The notes below the pieces were generated by a model. The model worked only from the letters and a program-made list of their open reading frames with translations, had not been told where the DNA came from and did not search any database. A DNA stretch of 64,000 bases, taken from NCBI RefSeq assembly GCF_900109045.1, contig NZ_FNYL01000011.1, positions 233,510 to 297,509 of the forward strand. The letters are read 5' to 3'. The translations under genes and the position numbers were made by a program. This document shows, in pieces, positions 35,502 through 44,687 of the stretch. Source of the stretch: Dyadobacter sp. SG02 (GTDB lineage Bacteria > Bacteroidota > Bacteroidia > Cytophagales > Spirosomataceae). Every line of letters starts with the position of its first letter. The first letter of the stretch is position 1.

Positions 35502-38500
35502 GTGTTGAGAGTTATTACCTTGCTATTGTGTATGATGTTTCACGCGGCTATTTCTCCGCTGGACGCCCAAACTATCTCAAAAAATCCGAAATACACTTTA
35601 CGGCATTATACCAGTGAGGACGGTCTGTCGCAAAATTCGGTCAACGCGATCACCCGGGATCGAGATGGCTTCATTTGGCTTACTACTAACATGGGATTGT
35701 CCCGGTTCGACGGCCAGTCGTTAGTTACTTTCGGAAAAGACCGTTTTAAGCTCGAGTATAACGCCTTCATAGGTTTTACCGGGGACATTGAAGGAAAACC
35801 GGATCGGCTATATGCGCTGGGTGACGGCGGCAAAAACCATGTCCGGATCGTCGACGGGGAGGCGAACGTCGATAAAAATCCAATGGAAGAACATCTTCTC
35901 AAGATATTCAAGCCGGATGAAAAGTCTCGCGGACTGATGTACACGCTGGGCTTGCCAGACCCGTGGCATAAAGACTGGATACCCGAATATTGCGTATTTC
36001 TGCTTCCGGAATCAAACGGCGATTTTTTCGTATGGACGACTGGTGGAAAAGTTGAGCTTTACCGTAACTGGAAACTGCAAAAGACATACATGACCGGAAT
36101 CCCCTCGCCCGTCGGGTTTTTCAGGGTAGGCATAAACTTATATTATGACGACGGGAAGGGCTATATGCGGTTTGTGGCCTCCGCAGGCACGGCTATCGCA
36201 GGCGGGGAGGTTTCACTTGTGCCAGCGCCCGGGGAATCGGCAGGGCCTAACCTGCGCAAACAATACAAGGTCTTTGCGGATGAACTTTCAGGTAATTCAT
36301 TCATTTATCAGGACGGGCAATTATTCCAACTATCGGAGACTTCGCCGGGCCGTTTTTTAACCAAACTTCTGCTGAGCGATTTCGACTTTGATCGTAACAG
36401 CGTCACTTCCGTTTTCTATGAAGGCCCTCAGAGACGGCTCTACCTGGGTACGATGAACAGCGGCTTCTACATTTTTGACTTCGAGGTTTTTGAAACCCTG
36501 GTTACCGGAGCCGCTGATCCGGGCGCGAACGTCTACTACGCCCAGGCGGCATTTTCGGACAGTACGGTGCTCACCCCGTCTTTCCATATACTTGGGAAAG
36601 GTAAGGGAAATCAAAACATTTTAAATGTACTGCCCAACCCGGTTGGGAAGACATTGGATCGGTATATAATGCTCAGGGACCGTTCAGGCGATATCTGGAT
36701 GGCAGGTTACCGGCGGCTGTACCGCCTCGACAAAAGTAGTCAAAAAGTGAAGGGTAGCTGGCCCCTGGAAAATGATATTACGGTGTTGTACCAGGACGAT
36801 AGCGGCCGCATCTGGATTGGCACGTATTCGGCTGGCTTGAAATACATCGATCCCGAAGAGCAGGGAGCAACCGTAAGCAGCTATACACCTAGAATGCTGC
36901 GCATCGCACACATCATCCGGGAAAACAAAGACATTCTCTGGGTCGCTACCTACTGGGATTTATACAGAGTAAATCTCGCGCGTAAGACCTTGTCCAAAAC
37001 CCCCGCAGCAGCGAAAAACAATATCAGGAGCTTGTGGCTGGAGCGTCCGGGCGAACTTTGGTTTACTACCTATGAAAACGGCTTTTTCGTACTTAAAAAC
37101 GGCCATGTCACCCGGTTTCCGCTCGACAGGGACCGCTCCCTTGCAAACGCGCATTGCATTATGAGCGACAAAAAAGGTTACCTTTGGATTCCTACCAATA
37201 ATGGGCTGTTCCGCGTTCTTCGCCGCGACCTGCTGGACTACATCAGCCATGGTGACAGTACCCGGCTCTACTACCATCGTTACAACAAGCAAAGCGGTTT
37301 CCGCACAAATGAATTCAATGGAGGCTGTCAGCCCTGCGCCGTGCGACTGCGCAATGGTTATGTGTCTTTGCCCTCTATTGACGGGATGGTCTTTTTCAAG
37401 CCCGAGGAAACGCCCATCGACACACCGGATTCAAAAATCTTCATCGACCGCATCGAGGCCGATTCCAGGCAGATCCAGGCGCGTGGTTCCCGAATCGAAC
37501 TCTCGGACGTCAACAATATACAAGTATTCGTGTCCTCGCCCTACCTGGGCGACCGCCGAAATCAGCAACTGTATTACATGGTATCTTCGGACGATAAGGC
37601 ATCTCCCAAACACGTCTGGTACCCCATCGAAAACGAGCAGCAATCTGTTCTCCTGAACAACCTTTCTTCGGGCACATATACCCTGAAATTGCGAAAAAAT
37701 GGCGGCTTCGGCCCCGATTCGATACGCATGACGACGCTCACGATCGTCATTCCATATGCGTGGTACGAAACCTGGCCTTTCAGAATAGCGTTGGCATTAC
37801 TGGTTCTTGCCGGGATATATCTTTATGTTAAAAACCGGCTGAAAGAAGCCGACCGGCAGAACAAAATCCTCGAATCACGGGTCTCCGAAAGGACCCGCAA
37901 TTTGCAGGATACGCTGGGCGTGCTGAAAGCATCCGAACACGAACTACTCCGGCAAACCCGCCTTCAAATGCACTTGATCGCCTCTATCAGCCACGATATC
38001 CGGAGCCCGCTGAGATCGATCGAATTCGCGTCCGGGAAGGTGCCTGATCTTCTTCAAAAGGGCGATCTGAATCTGGTGGAAACGATAGGTTCGGGTGTCA
38101 ACGAGTCTTCCAGAAGAGTGCTTTTGCTACTTGAAAACATGCTTTCCTACATCAAATCACAGATGTCGGGCGGCTCTGTGGCGCAAGATACGTTTGCCGC
38201 GCGAAGCCTGGTCGACGAAGTTGCCGTGATTTTCAATGCCTCATTCAAAGTTCAGGGAAACAGGTTTGTCAATAATGTTCCCGAGACGCTCGTGCTCAAA
38301 TCGAACCGGCAACTGCTGAAAATCATCCTGCACAACCTGATCGACAACGCCAACAAGTATAGTGCCGAGGGTTCGGTAATCGTGACGGCCAGCGAGGAAA
38401 GTAATGTCGTCCGAATTCTCGTGACCGATACCGGCCCGGGCTTGCCGGAAACCGTCCTGAACTGGTTCAATGACAACGATGCCATTTACGAGGATTCGCC

Positions 38501-38639
38501 GGAAAGTGGACCGAGTGTTCATGGGATCGGGCTGGTGATTGTAAAGGAGCTGGCCGGGATGTTGAATGTACGTATCAGGGCAACATCGGCTTCCGGTGCC
38601 GCATTTGCTATTGAGTTTTGGGAGCGTGAAGGCTTATGA
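35502..38639 (+). CDS. reg-propeller sensor histidine kinase
   Basis: 1045 residues; GTG start at 35502. A signal peptide (LRVITLLLCMMFHAAISPLDAQ) leads to a periplasmic two-component regulator propeller with the typical opening YTLRHYTSEDGLSQNSVNAI and FIWLTTNMGLSRFDG. A Y_Y_Y-like domain follows (about 640-750), then one membrane helix (about 760-780), a short coiled coil, a HisKA domain with ISHDIRSPLRSI, and an HATPase with NLIDNANKY and DTGPGLP. No receiver or AraC domain is fused, unlike SusR-type hybrid systems. It overlaps the next, paralogous kinase by 4 bp (ATGA). Confidence 0.92.
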   Translation: MLRVITLLLCMMFHAAISPLDAQTISKNPKYTLRHYTSEDGLSQNSVNAITRDRDGFIWLTTNMGLSRFDGQSLVTFGKDRFKLEYNAFIGFTGDIEGKPDRLYALGDGGKNHVRIVDGEANVDKNPMEEHLLKIFKPDEKSRGLMYTLGLPDPWHKDWIPEYCVFLLPESNGDFFVWTTGGKVELYRNWKLQKTYMTGIPSPVGFFRVGINLYYDDGKGYMRFVASAGTAIAGGEVSLVPAPGESAGPNLRKQYKVFADELSGNSFIYQDGQLFQLSETSPGRFLTKLLLSDFDFDRNSVTSVFYEGPQRRLYLGTMNSGFYIFDFEVFETLVTGAADPGANVYYAQAAFSDSTVLTPSFHILGKGKGNQNILNVLPNPVGKTLDRYIMLRDRSGDIWMAGYRRLYRLDKSSQKVKGSWPLENDITVLYQDDSGRIWIGTYSAGLKYIDPEEQGATVSSYTPRMLRIAHIIRENKDILWVATYWDLYRVNLARKTLSKTPAAAKNNIRSLWLERPGELWFTTYENGFFVLKNGHVTRFPLDRDRSLANAHCIMSDKKGYLWIPTNNGLFRVLRRDLLDYISHGDSTRLYYHRYNKQSGFRTNEFNGGCQPCAVRLRNGYVSLPSIDGMVFFKPEETPIDTPDSKIFIDRIEADSRQIQARGSRIELSDVNNIQVFVSSPYLGDRRNQQLYYMVSSDDKASPKHVWYPIENEQQSVLLNNLSSGTYTLKLRKNGGFGPDSIRMTTLTIVIPYAWYETWPFRIALALLVLAGIYLYVKNRLKEADRQNKILESRVSERTRNLQDTLGVLKASEHELLRQTRLQMHLIASISHDIRSPLRSIEFASGKVPDLLQKGDLNLVETIGSGVNESSRRVLLLLENMLSYIKSQMSGGSVAQDTFAARSLVDEVAVIFNASFKVQGNRFVNNVPETLVLKSNRQLLKIILHNLIDNANKYSAEGSVIVTASEESNVVRILVTDTGPGLPETVLNWFNDNDAIYEDSPESGPSVHGIGLVIVKELAGMLNVRIRATSASGAAFAIEFWEREGL

Positions 38640-41600
38640 GATTGATTTTACATATATTAATTCAATTATTACTCGTCCCCGCCGCATTGCAGGGTATCGC
38701 CCAGGTGCCCAAATACACGCTCCGGCATTACACCGGCGAAAACGGCCTGCCTCAGAATTCGGTCTCAGCTATTACACAGGGTCACGATGGCTTTATCTGG
38801 CTTACTACTTACGGCGGACTGGTCCGGTTTGACGGGCAGTCGTTCGTTACTTTCAATAAAAACAAGCTCGGATTGCAGAGCGGTATGTTCGTGGATTTTC
38901 TTCCGGATGCGGATCATTTGTACGCCCTTACAAATGAAAATGAATACGTCCGGGTAGCGGATGGCCGGGCCGTCAAGGATGTTCCATTACCGGTCAGGCG
39001 CATTCGTGAGATGTTCAAAATGAAAGAGGGCTACCACGGTTTATTTTTTTCAAAAGGCCACGCCGATCGGCTCAATATGAACTGGTTCCTGCCCGACCAG
39101 ACGGAGTCTTTTAAAAAGATATGGTTTCCGTCCATCTACGTTTTGATTATTCCGGAATCGATCGGCAGTTTTTTCGTCTGGCATAAAAACGGGACTTTGG
39201 ATTCTTATGCGAATTGGAAAAAAACGAAAAGTTACGCTACACGGGTAAGCTGGCCGCGAGATATTTTCAGGATAGGGCGCAGTTTGTACAACGACGATCG
39301 AGCCGGTAATATCGAGCTACTTGCGCCCGAATCGGGTTCGAACGCCTGGCCCGGGGACGCAAAGCTTACACCCACTCGCCCCCATGACCCCAGGCTGGAT
39401 ATGACGAAGCCATACCTGCTTTACTCCCACGATCTGTCGAAAAACGCTTTCATTTACCAGGGTCACAAATTATATATGCTTTCGGAGGTCAGCCCGGGAA
39501 ATATCCGCACCAGGCTTTTGCTCGACTACTTCGATTTTCAAAAGAACAATGTGGCTTCCGTATTCTTCGACGAAAAACACAGGAGGCTTTACCTCGGCAG
39601 CCTCAGCAACGGCCTCTTCATTTTTGACTTTCAGCCATTCGAAACCCTCACGATCGGCAGCGACCAGCGCGAGGCAAATGTCTATTATGCCCATTCCGCA
39701 TTCTCGGACAGTACGGTAATCACCCCGTCTTTCAACGTGCTGGGTAAAAGTGCAGCCGGACAGACGGTCGCATACAAACTGCCGCAGCCGATGAAGGAAT
39801 TTTTGATGAACCAGCGCACGATGCTCATCGACGAGTCCGGCGACATCTGGTGTGTGAGGAACAACATGCTTTATCGTTTCGACGCGCAGGGCCGCCAATT
39901 GAAAGGTCAATGGAACGCGGGCGGCGAAGTCTCACATATATATGAAGACCCAACCGGTCGAATCTGGCTGGGCACGCGGTTCGAGGGCCTGCGGTATATT
40001 GATCCGTCGGAAAAGGGGGTACCTGTGCATACATTCACACGAAAGATTCTCCGCATTACCTACATGCTGCAAGAAGGGTCAGAGACGCTCTGGGTTGGGG
40101 CGGATATGGGGCTGTTCAAAGTGAACCTCCGTCACAAATCCTTTTCGTTGATACCGCATACGGATCGCATTTTCGTGAAGAACCTCTACATCCCCTACAA
40201 GGGAGAACTGTGGTTTGCCACGCGTGACCACGGCCTTTGCCTGTATCGAAACGGCCGGTTGACACAGTTTCCCATGGACAAAAATCGCCAAATGACCTCG
40301 GCGCATTGCCTCATCCTCGACAAAAATGGCTATTTCTGGATGCCGACCAACAACGGATTGTTCCGGATACTCCGCGGGGATCTGCTGGATTATACCCGTT
40401 CTCGCGACAGCACCCGCCTGTATTACCATCGCTACATCAAGCGCGACGGCTTCCGTATCGACGAATTCGACGGCGGCTGCCAACCCTGCGCGGTTCGTTT
40501 ACGCAACGGCTATGTCTCGCTGCCCTCTTTGGACGGCATGGTCTTTTTCAAACCGGAGGAAACGCCTGTCGACATACCCGATTCGAAAATTTTCATCGAC
40601 CGTATTGAAAGTAATTCACAGGACGTTCCTTTTACGGGCACAAGGATAAAACTTCCCGTCACCGCCACCGACTTGAAGGTGTTCATCTCTTCCCCCTACC
40701 TCGGCAACAGGGAGAATCAGCAGATCTATTATGCAGTTTCGAGCGACAGGCGAGCGGAAACGGGGCAGGTGTGGTTTCCCATTGAAAACGAGCAGCAATC
40801 TATCCACCTCAATAACCTGGAATCGGGCACCTATACCCTGAAAATCCGCAAAAACGCAGGCTACGGTCGCAATGCGGAAAGGCTGACGACGCTCACGGTG
40901 ATGATACCCTATAAATGGTACGAGACCTGGCCATTCAGGATCGTGGTATTGCTTCTTGCGGCGGTGGGTTTCTGGATGTATTTTAAAAACCGTCTCAAAA
41001 AAGCCGACCGGCTGAACAAAATCCTCGAATCGCGGGTATCGGAAAAAACGCACAACCTGCAAGAAACGCTCACCGCATTGGAAGCCTCGGAACAGGAACT
41101 GATCAAGCAAATCAAGCTGCAAATGCATTTGATCGGTTCTATCAGCCACGACATTCGCAGCCCGCTAAGATCCATTCAATTTACCGCTTCGCAAATTCCC
41201 TCGTTGATTCGAACAGGTGATTATGGCCTGGCAGAAAACGTCGGGACCAGCGTCAGCGACTCGTCGGGGCGAATCCTGTCGCTGCTGGACAACATGCTTT
41301 CGTATGTGAAATCGCAGGTGTCGGGCGGCCCGGTGACTTTCGAAGAGATAGCCGTGCGCAAACTGATCGACGACGTCGCCGCCATTTTCAAGGACGCTTT
41401 CGCCCTCCGGCATAACGTATTCATATGCGATGTACCCGAATCGCTCGTCGTGAAATCGAACCCGCAGCTTTTGAAAGTGATCCTGCACAACCTGATCGAC
41501 AATGCGAACAAGTTCACGTCCGCCGGTGCGATTACCGTGCGTTCGGGCGAGGAAGGCGGGATGATCACATTGTCGGTATCGGACAGTGGCTCCGGGTTAC

Positions 41601-41776
41601 CGGGCCCGGTGGAGAGCTGGTTTAACACGGGTACTTCCTATCCCGAGTCGCCGGGCGGAGGGCAAGGTATGCATGGCATTGGCCTGGTGATCGTGAAGGA
41701 ACTGGCCGAGCTGCTGAAACTTCGCTTGCAGGTACATTCGCGCCCGGGGGCGGAATTTGTCATCGGGTTCCCCTAA
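38636..41776 (+). CDS. reg-propeller sensor histidine kinase, paralogue of the previous gene
   Basis: 1046 residues, collinear with the upstream kinase in every domain: signal peptide (RLILHILIQLLLVPAALQ), propeller opening YTLRHYTGENGLPQNSVSAI, YYHRYIKRDGFR region, Y_Y_Y-like domain, membrane helix, HisKA (ISHDIRSPLRSI) and HATPase (NLIDNANKF, DSGSGLP, HGIGLVIVKEL). The start overlaps the previous stop by 4 bp, so translation is coupled and the pair arose by tandem duplication. The sensor halves differ more than the kinase halves, suggesting different ligands or a heterodimer. No receiver is fused; partner regulators must be separate, possibly those at 25258, 26086, 26758 or 34616. Confidence 0.92.
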   Translation: MRLILHILIQLLLVPAALQGIAQVPKYTLRHYTGENGLPQNSVSAITQGHDGFIWLTTYGGLVRFDGQSFVTFNKNKLGLQSGMFVDFLPDADHLYALTNENEYVRVADGRAVKDVPLPVRRIREMFKMKEGYHGLFFSKGHADRLNMNWFLPDQTESFKKIWFPSIYVLIIPESIGSFFVWHKNGTLDSYANWKKTKSYATRVSWPRDIFRIGRSLYNDDRAGNIELLAPESGSNAWPGDAKLTPTRPHDPRLDMTKPYLLYSHDLSKNAFIYQGHKLYMLSEVSPGNIRTRLLLDYFDFQKNNVASVFFDEKHRRLYLGSLSNGLFIFDFQPFETLTIGSDQREANVYYAHSAFSDSTVITPSFNVLGKSAAGQTVAYKLPQPMKEFLMNQRTMLIDESGDIWCVRNNMLYRFDAQGRQLKGQWNAGGEVSHIYEDPTGRIWLGTRFEGLRYIDPSEKGVPVHTFTRKILRITYMLQEGSETLWVGADMGLFKVNLRHKSFSLIPHTDRIFVKNLYIPYKGELWFATRDHGLCLYRNGRLTQFPMDKNRQMTSAHCLILDKNGYFWMPTNNGLFRILRGDLLDYTRSRDSTRLYYHRYIKRDGFRIDEFDGGCQPCAVRLRNGYVSLPSLDGMVFFKPEETPVDIPDSKIFIDRIESNSQDVPFTGTRIKLPVTATDLKVFISSPYLGNRENQQIYYAVSSDRRAETGQVWFPIENEQQSIHLNNLESGTYTLKIRKNAGYGRNAERLTTLTVMIPYKWYETWPFRIVVLLLAAVGFWMYFKNRLKKADRLNKILESRVSEKTHNLQETLTALEASEQELIKQIKLQMHLIGSISHDIRSPLRSIQFTASQIPSLIRTGDYGLAENVGTSVSDSSGRILSLLDNMLSYVKSQVSGGPVTFEEIAVRKLIDDVAAIFKDAFALRHNVFICDVPESLVVKSNPQLLKVILHNLIDNANKFTSAGAITVRSGEEGGMITLSVSDSGSGLPGPVESWFNTGTSYPESPGGGQGMHGIGLVIVKELAELLKLRLQVHSRPGAEFVIGFP

Positions 41777-42318
41777 CGCCAGCCCACGCCTACCCCTACG
41801 CCCGCATGCGAGGCGAGCGCATTCCGCAGCAATGGCGGCGTGTAGCGTAGTTTAAGCATATAAATCCATTTCCGCGATACCAGGTGAAAGCGAAAACCCG
41901 CCACTCCGGAAGGCGTCAGCAACCGTTGCCTGCTCCGTGCGCGATACAGGCCATCGTCATACCTGTCCACCATAAATGCGCCCAGGCCCGCTTCAAAGTA
42001 ACCCTCGACCAGGTAGCGGCCCGGCTGGGGAATGCAGGATTTGCGTTTGTAGGGATTTAAAATGAGGCAATGCGTCAATGCGGCGGAAAGCGTAGGGCTG
42101 CGGAAGTCGTTCCGGGTCATAAAACCAAGTCCTCCCTGAACGTCCCAGAACGACTTTTTGAGATAACCGAAAGCAGCTTCGGCAGCGATGGCTCCCCGCG
42201 GCGCAAGACCAAACGCATCGGCGCCAAATGCCCCGCGCACACGTGTGTAGTACGGCTGCGCGGTGGCGTATTGACCACATAAGAAGAGGATTAACAAATA
42301 TCTGACGAACACGGACAA
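41773..42318 (-). CDS. small outer-membrane beta-barrel-like protein
   Basis: 181 residues with a signal peptide (RYLLILFLCGQYATAQ). The rest alternates short hydrophobic strands with turns (GGLGFMTRNDF, YFEAGLGAFMVDRYDDG, GVGVGVGWR), as in a small outer-membrane barrel. No named family is recognised. It converges with the second sensor kinase and overlaps its end by 4 bp. It has two Cys that could pair. Confidence 0.65.
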   Translation of the reverse strand: MSVFVRYLLILFLCGQYATAQPYYTRVRGAFGADAFGLAPRGAIAAEAAFGYLKKSFWDVQGGLGFMTRNDFRSPTLSAALTHCLILNPYKRKSCIPQPGRYLVEGYFEAGLGAFMVDRYDDGLYRARSRQRLLTPSGVAGFRFHLVSRKWIYMLKLRYTPPLLRNALASHAGVGVGVGWR

Positions 42319-42344
42319 AGGCTTTTGCCTTGTAACGGAAGAAT

Positions 42345-42366
42345 CGATACTTTAATTATAGTATCG
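42345..42366 (-). terminator. hairpin after TetR gene
   Basis: 7-bp perfect stem (42345-42351 with 42360-42366) downstream of the TetR stop at 42396 on the - strand. No T-run, so it could also be an operator of the outer-membrane gene starting at 42318. Confidence 0.4.
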
Positions 42367-42395
42367 GTTACATTTGATCTACCTGCTACCCTGAA

Positions 42396-42989
42396 CTAGC
42401 GGCGCAGCGTTTCCAGATAGTTCTTCAACTCTTCCAGGTAAGGCAGGTAGATTTCCTTGCTTCGTTCGAGCTTGCCGAAGTTGCGGATGCCCCAGTAGCC
42501 CGACATGACGAACATCGTTACCTGCCGGGCATTGACGTCGCTACGAACGGCCCCGTTCGTTTTCCCACGCTCGATGACGTCGATCATCGTTTCAGTCCAT
42601 TGCTGGGTCAGTTCGTTTAATGCTTTGTTGAAATCCGCATTCCAGGAAGTCATCTCGTGGGTGAGGTTAGCGGCCGGGCAGCCGTACTCGACTTTAAGGA
42701 ATTTGTTTTCTATCAACAGGTTATACATCAGCTGGTAAATGGCGGTCAGCGGATCTGCGGCGGTTTGCAACGGGCCGATAAAACTGCCCGTGAGCGTCGG
42801 CTTCAAAAGATCATTGATAATGGCGATGCCCATTTCGTCCTTATTTTTGAAATGGTAGTAAAACGCGCCCTTGGTCACCTGGGTGGTCGCGATGATATCG
42901 TCGATGCTCGTGGTTTGGTAACCTTTCACATAGATCAGTTCGAATGCCTTTTCCAGGATATTCAGCCGCGTCGCTTCCGCCTTTTTCAT
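42396..42989 (-). CDS. TetR/AcrR family transcriptional regulator
   Basis: 197 residues. The N-terminal TetR HTH is clear (ILEKAFELIYVKGYQTTSIDDII ... VTKGAFYYHFKNKDEM), followed by an all-helical ligand-binding domain with a TetR_C-like end (GCPAANLTHEMTS ... FVMSGYWGIRNFGK). It lies 35 bp after the small membrane-protein gene on the same strand, probably in one operon. A 38-bp perfect palindrome overlapping the operon promoter (43510-43547) is its likely operator, so it should repress itself and the membrane protein. Confidence 0.92.
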   Translation of the reverse strand: MKKAEATRLNILEKAFELIYVKGYQTTSIDDIIATTQVTKGAFYYHFKNKDEMGIAIINDLLKPTLTGSFIGPLQTAADPLTAIYQLMYNLLIENKFLKVEYGCPAANLTHEMTSWNADFNKALNELTQQWTETMIDVIERGKTNGAVRSDVNARQVTMFVMSGYWGIRNFGKLERSKEIYLPYLEELKNYLETLRR

Positions 42990-43024
42990 TTCAATCCATC
43001 ATTTTTCAGTAAACCTACACCGAA

Positions 43025-43483
43025 TTATCTGAAATACGGCCTGTTAGCCAATGGCGAGAACGGCCACGGAATGGCCGCCAGAATGATCAGCAAGCCGATA
43101 GCAAACCAGATCAGCATTATCCTGAACTTCTGCCCGTCCGACGCCGCGCGCTTCGCCTTCGCCGACCCGATGGTGATGATGACCACGGCAACAGCCATTA
43201 AAGCAGTATGAATAAGCTGAAAGAACACATGTTCGCTCACGAGCGTGGCCCCTGGGGCCTCCGCGCCACCAAACTTCACCACCGGGCTGATCATGTACAG
43301 CGAAAGGCCAAGCAGCAACTGAATGTGCGAAATGGTAGCAGTAATGTGCCTGATCGCGTTGTTCCGGCCGGAAAATGACTTGCCGGAACGAAGGCCGGTC
43401 CAGGCCATCCAGGTCGCATAAAAAAGGCTTGCGAGGACAAGCCACCTGTTGATGGAGTGTAAGATAAGCAGTGTCTGATACAT
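43025..43483 (-). CDS. four-helix integral membrane protein
   Basis: About 152 residues from ATG 43483 (MYQTLLILHSINRW). Two upstream in-frame ATGs (43516, 43501) lie at or before the predicted transcript start and are rejected. Four hydrophobic helices are visible, with His residues in helix 1 (ILHSINRW) and later (IRHITATISHIQLLLGL; LIHTAL). That pattern resembles cytochrome-b561-like or other haem-binding membrane proteins common in Bacteroidota, but haem binding is inference. It is the first gene of the TetR-controlled operon, so its substrate probably induces the regulator. Confidence 0.7.
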   Translation of the reverse strand: MYQTLLILHSINRWLVLASLFYATWMAWTGLRSGKSFSGRNNAIRHITATISHIQLLLGLSLYMISPVVKFGGAEAPGATLVSEHVFFQLIHTALMAVAVVIITIGSAKAKRAASDGQKFRIMLIWFAIGLLIILAAIPWPFSPLANRPYFR

Positions 43484-43502
43484 GGGTGTATGGGTTACCA
43501 TG

Positions 43503-43510
43503 CAAAGGTA
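43503..43510 (-). promoter_or_regulatory. -7 element of the TetR operon
   Basis: On the - strand TACCTTTG (TAnnTTTG) gives a transcript start near 43497. It abuts the palindrome directly upstream, so a bound repressor would block RNA polymerase. Confidence 0.65.
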
Positions 43511-43547
43511 AGTCAAAAAACATACTAGTTAGTATGTTTTTTGACTT
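43510..43547. promoter_or_regulatory. 38-bp perfect palindrome, TetR operator
   Basis: 18-bp arms (43510-43527 and 43530-43547) with a 2-bp centre, without a single mismatch. The core is CATACTA/TAGTATG, flanked by A6/T6 tracts and AAGTC/GACTT. It spans the -33 to -10 region of the operon promoter, the standard place for a TetR-type repressor site. Confidence 0.8.
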
Positions 43548-43675
43548 AATGCTATCAATACATTCCAATTTCTCATCTTTCGGATTACATTTCAAAAAAG
43601 AGGCCCGAATGTAACCGAAAGGTTGTATACGCCGGCGCTAATTTGTAAATATCAGCGGAGCGTAAGCGCGACGTC

Positions 43676-43882
43676 CTAGACTTTGTTACCCGATATGCTC
43701 CGGTATGCCCTGTAACTCTGCACTATCAGCGCAATAAGTATTAAAACATTGGATACCAGCTGCCACAAAAACGACTCGTGTCCGTTTGGCTGGGTGTTGT
43801 ACCTGAAAAGCAAAATACCGACCAGAAAAAGCTCGATAAATGCAACGATCACCAGAATGGAAAATCTAACTTTTGGATTCAT
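43676..43882 (-). CDS. small two-helix membrane protein (68 aa)
   Basis: 68 residues from ATG 43882 (MNPKVRFSILVIV...). Two hydrophobic helices (about 6-28 and 38-58) are separated by a polar loop (RYNTQPNGHESF), with a basic C-terminus. No family recognised. A near-consensus promoter (TAACCTTTG, one base too long) precedes it. It stands alone between the TetR operon and the VOC gene. Confidence 0.6.
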   Translation of the reverse strand: MNPKVRFSILVIVAFIELFLVGILLFRYNTQPNGHESFLWQLVSNVLILIALIVQSYRAYRSISGNKV

Positions 43883-44047
43883 GATCAAATATTTTGAAAC
43901 CATTAAATATACAAAGGTTACTTATAAGTAAGACGGCTTTACCAGCTTCTAATTTCCGAAGCCAATATACCACGGCGCGCCTTCGTTGAAGAACGAGAAG
44001 GTAAATAACCACAAGACACAATTTTTGATTACCAGACCAATACGACT

Positions 44048-44497
44048 ATGGCAAACAACAATTTATTGAGAATGGACAATGTAGGCATCGTAGTAGAGTC
44101 CCTCGACGAAGCCGTTTCGTTTTTCACAGAGCTTGGTTTACGGCTGGAAGGGCGGGCCACTATCGAGGGAGAATGGGCCGGTCGGGTTACCGGGCTGGGT
44201 GCGCAGCACGTAGAAGTGGCGATGATGGTTACGCCGGATGGTCACAGCCGCCTCGAACTTTCGACATTTCTCTCGCCTCCCGTCGAGTCGGACCACCGCA
44301 ATGCGCCGGTAAATGCATTGGGATACCTTCGGGCGATGTTTACCGTTGCCGACATTGACGATACGGTTGCCAGGCTCGCAAAGCATGGTGCTCAGGTGGT
44401 CGGCGAGATCGTGCAGTACGAAAACGTTTACAGGCTCTGCTACATTCGGGCAACCGGGGGGCTACTGATCGGGCTAGCGGAAGAGATTGGAAAATAG
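44048..44497 (+). CDS. VOC family protein (glyoxalase/bleomycin-resistance fold)
   Basis: 149 residues, two beta-alpha-beta-beta-beta modules. Module 1 starts MDNVGIVVESLDEAVSFFTELGLRLEGR; module 2 contains FTVADIDDTVARLAKHGAQVVGEIVQYEN and ends GLLIGLAEEI. Candidate metal ligands include the acidic residue in SRLELSTF and the C-terminal Glu of LAEEI, but the set is not complete enough to name a reaction. It could be a glyoxalase-like lyase, a dioxygenase or a binding protein. It is monocistronic. Confidence 0.85.
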   Translation: MANNNLLRMDNVGIVVESLDEAVSFFTELGLRLEGRATIEGEWAGRVTGLGAQHVEVAMMVTPDGHSRLELSTFLSPPVESDHRNAPVNALGYLRAMFTVADIDDTVARLAKHGAQVVGEIVQYENVYRLCYIRATGGLLIGLAEEIGK

Positions 44498-44519
44498 CGT
44501 GTGCGGAAATGTTTGTTTT

Positions 44520-44687
44520 TCAATTTCCCGCGCGTTTCGCAATAGCAGCACGAACAAGCTCTTCCGCATCGTGCTGATCTTTTAACCACATCCACCAATA
44601 CAATAGTAAAAATGGGGACATTAAAACAATGGAAAATGCTGCTGAAACAAGGAGTATTCCTACAAAAAGAATGCGCAAAAACTTCAT
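44520..44687 (-). CDS. small membrane protein (55 aa)
   Basis: Read directly from the sequence: ATG at 44687, stop TGA at 44520-44522. The N-terminus (MKFLRILFVGILLV) begins one long or two short hydrophobic helices (about residues 4-34, including LLLYWWMWL). A short soluble tail rich in Glu, Ala, Arg and Lys follows (DQHDAEELVRAAIAKRAGN). No family recognised. It converges with the VOC gene and its stop is 23 bp from the VOC stop. Confidence 0.55.
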   Translation of the reverse strand: MKFLRILFVGILLVSAAFSIVLMSPFLLLYWWMWLKDQHDAEELVRAAIAKRAGN

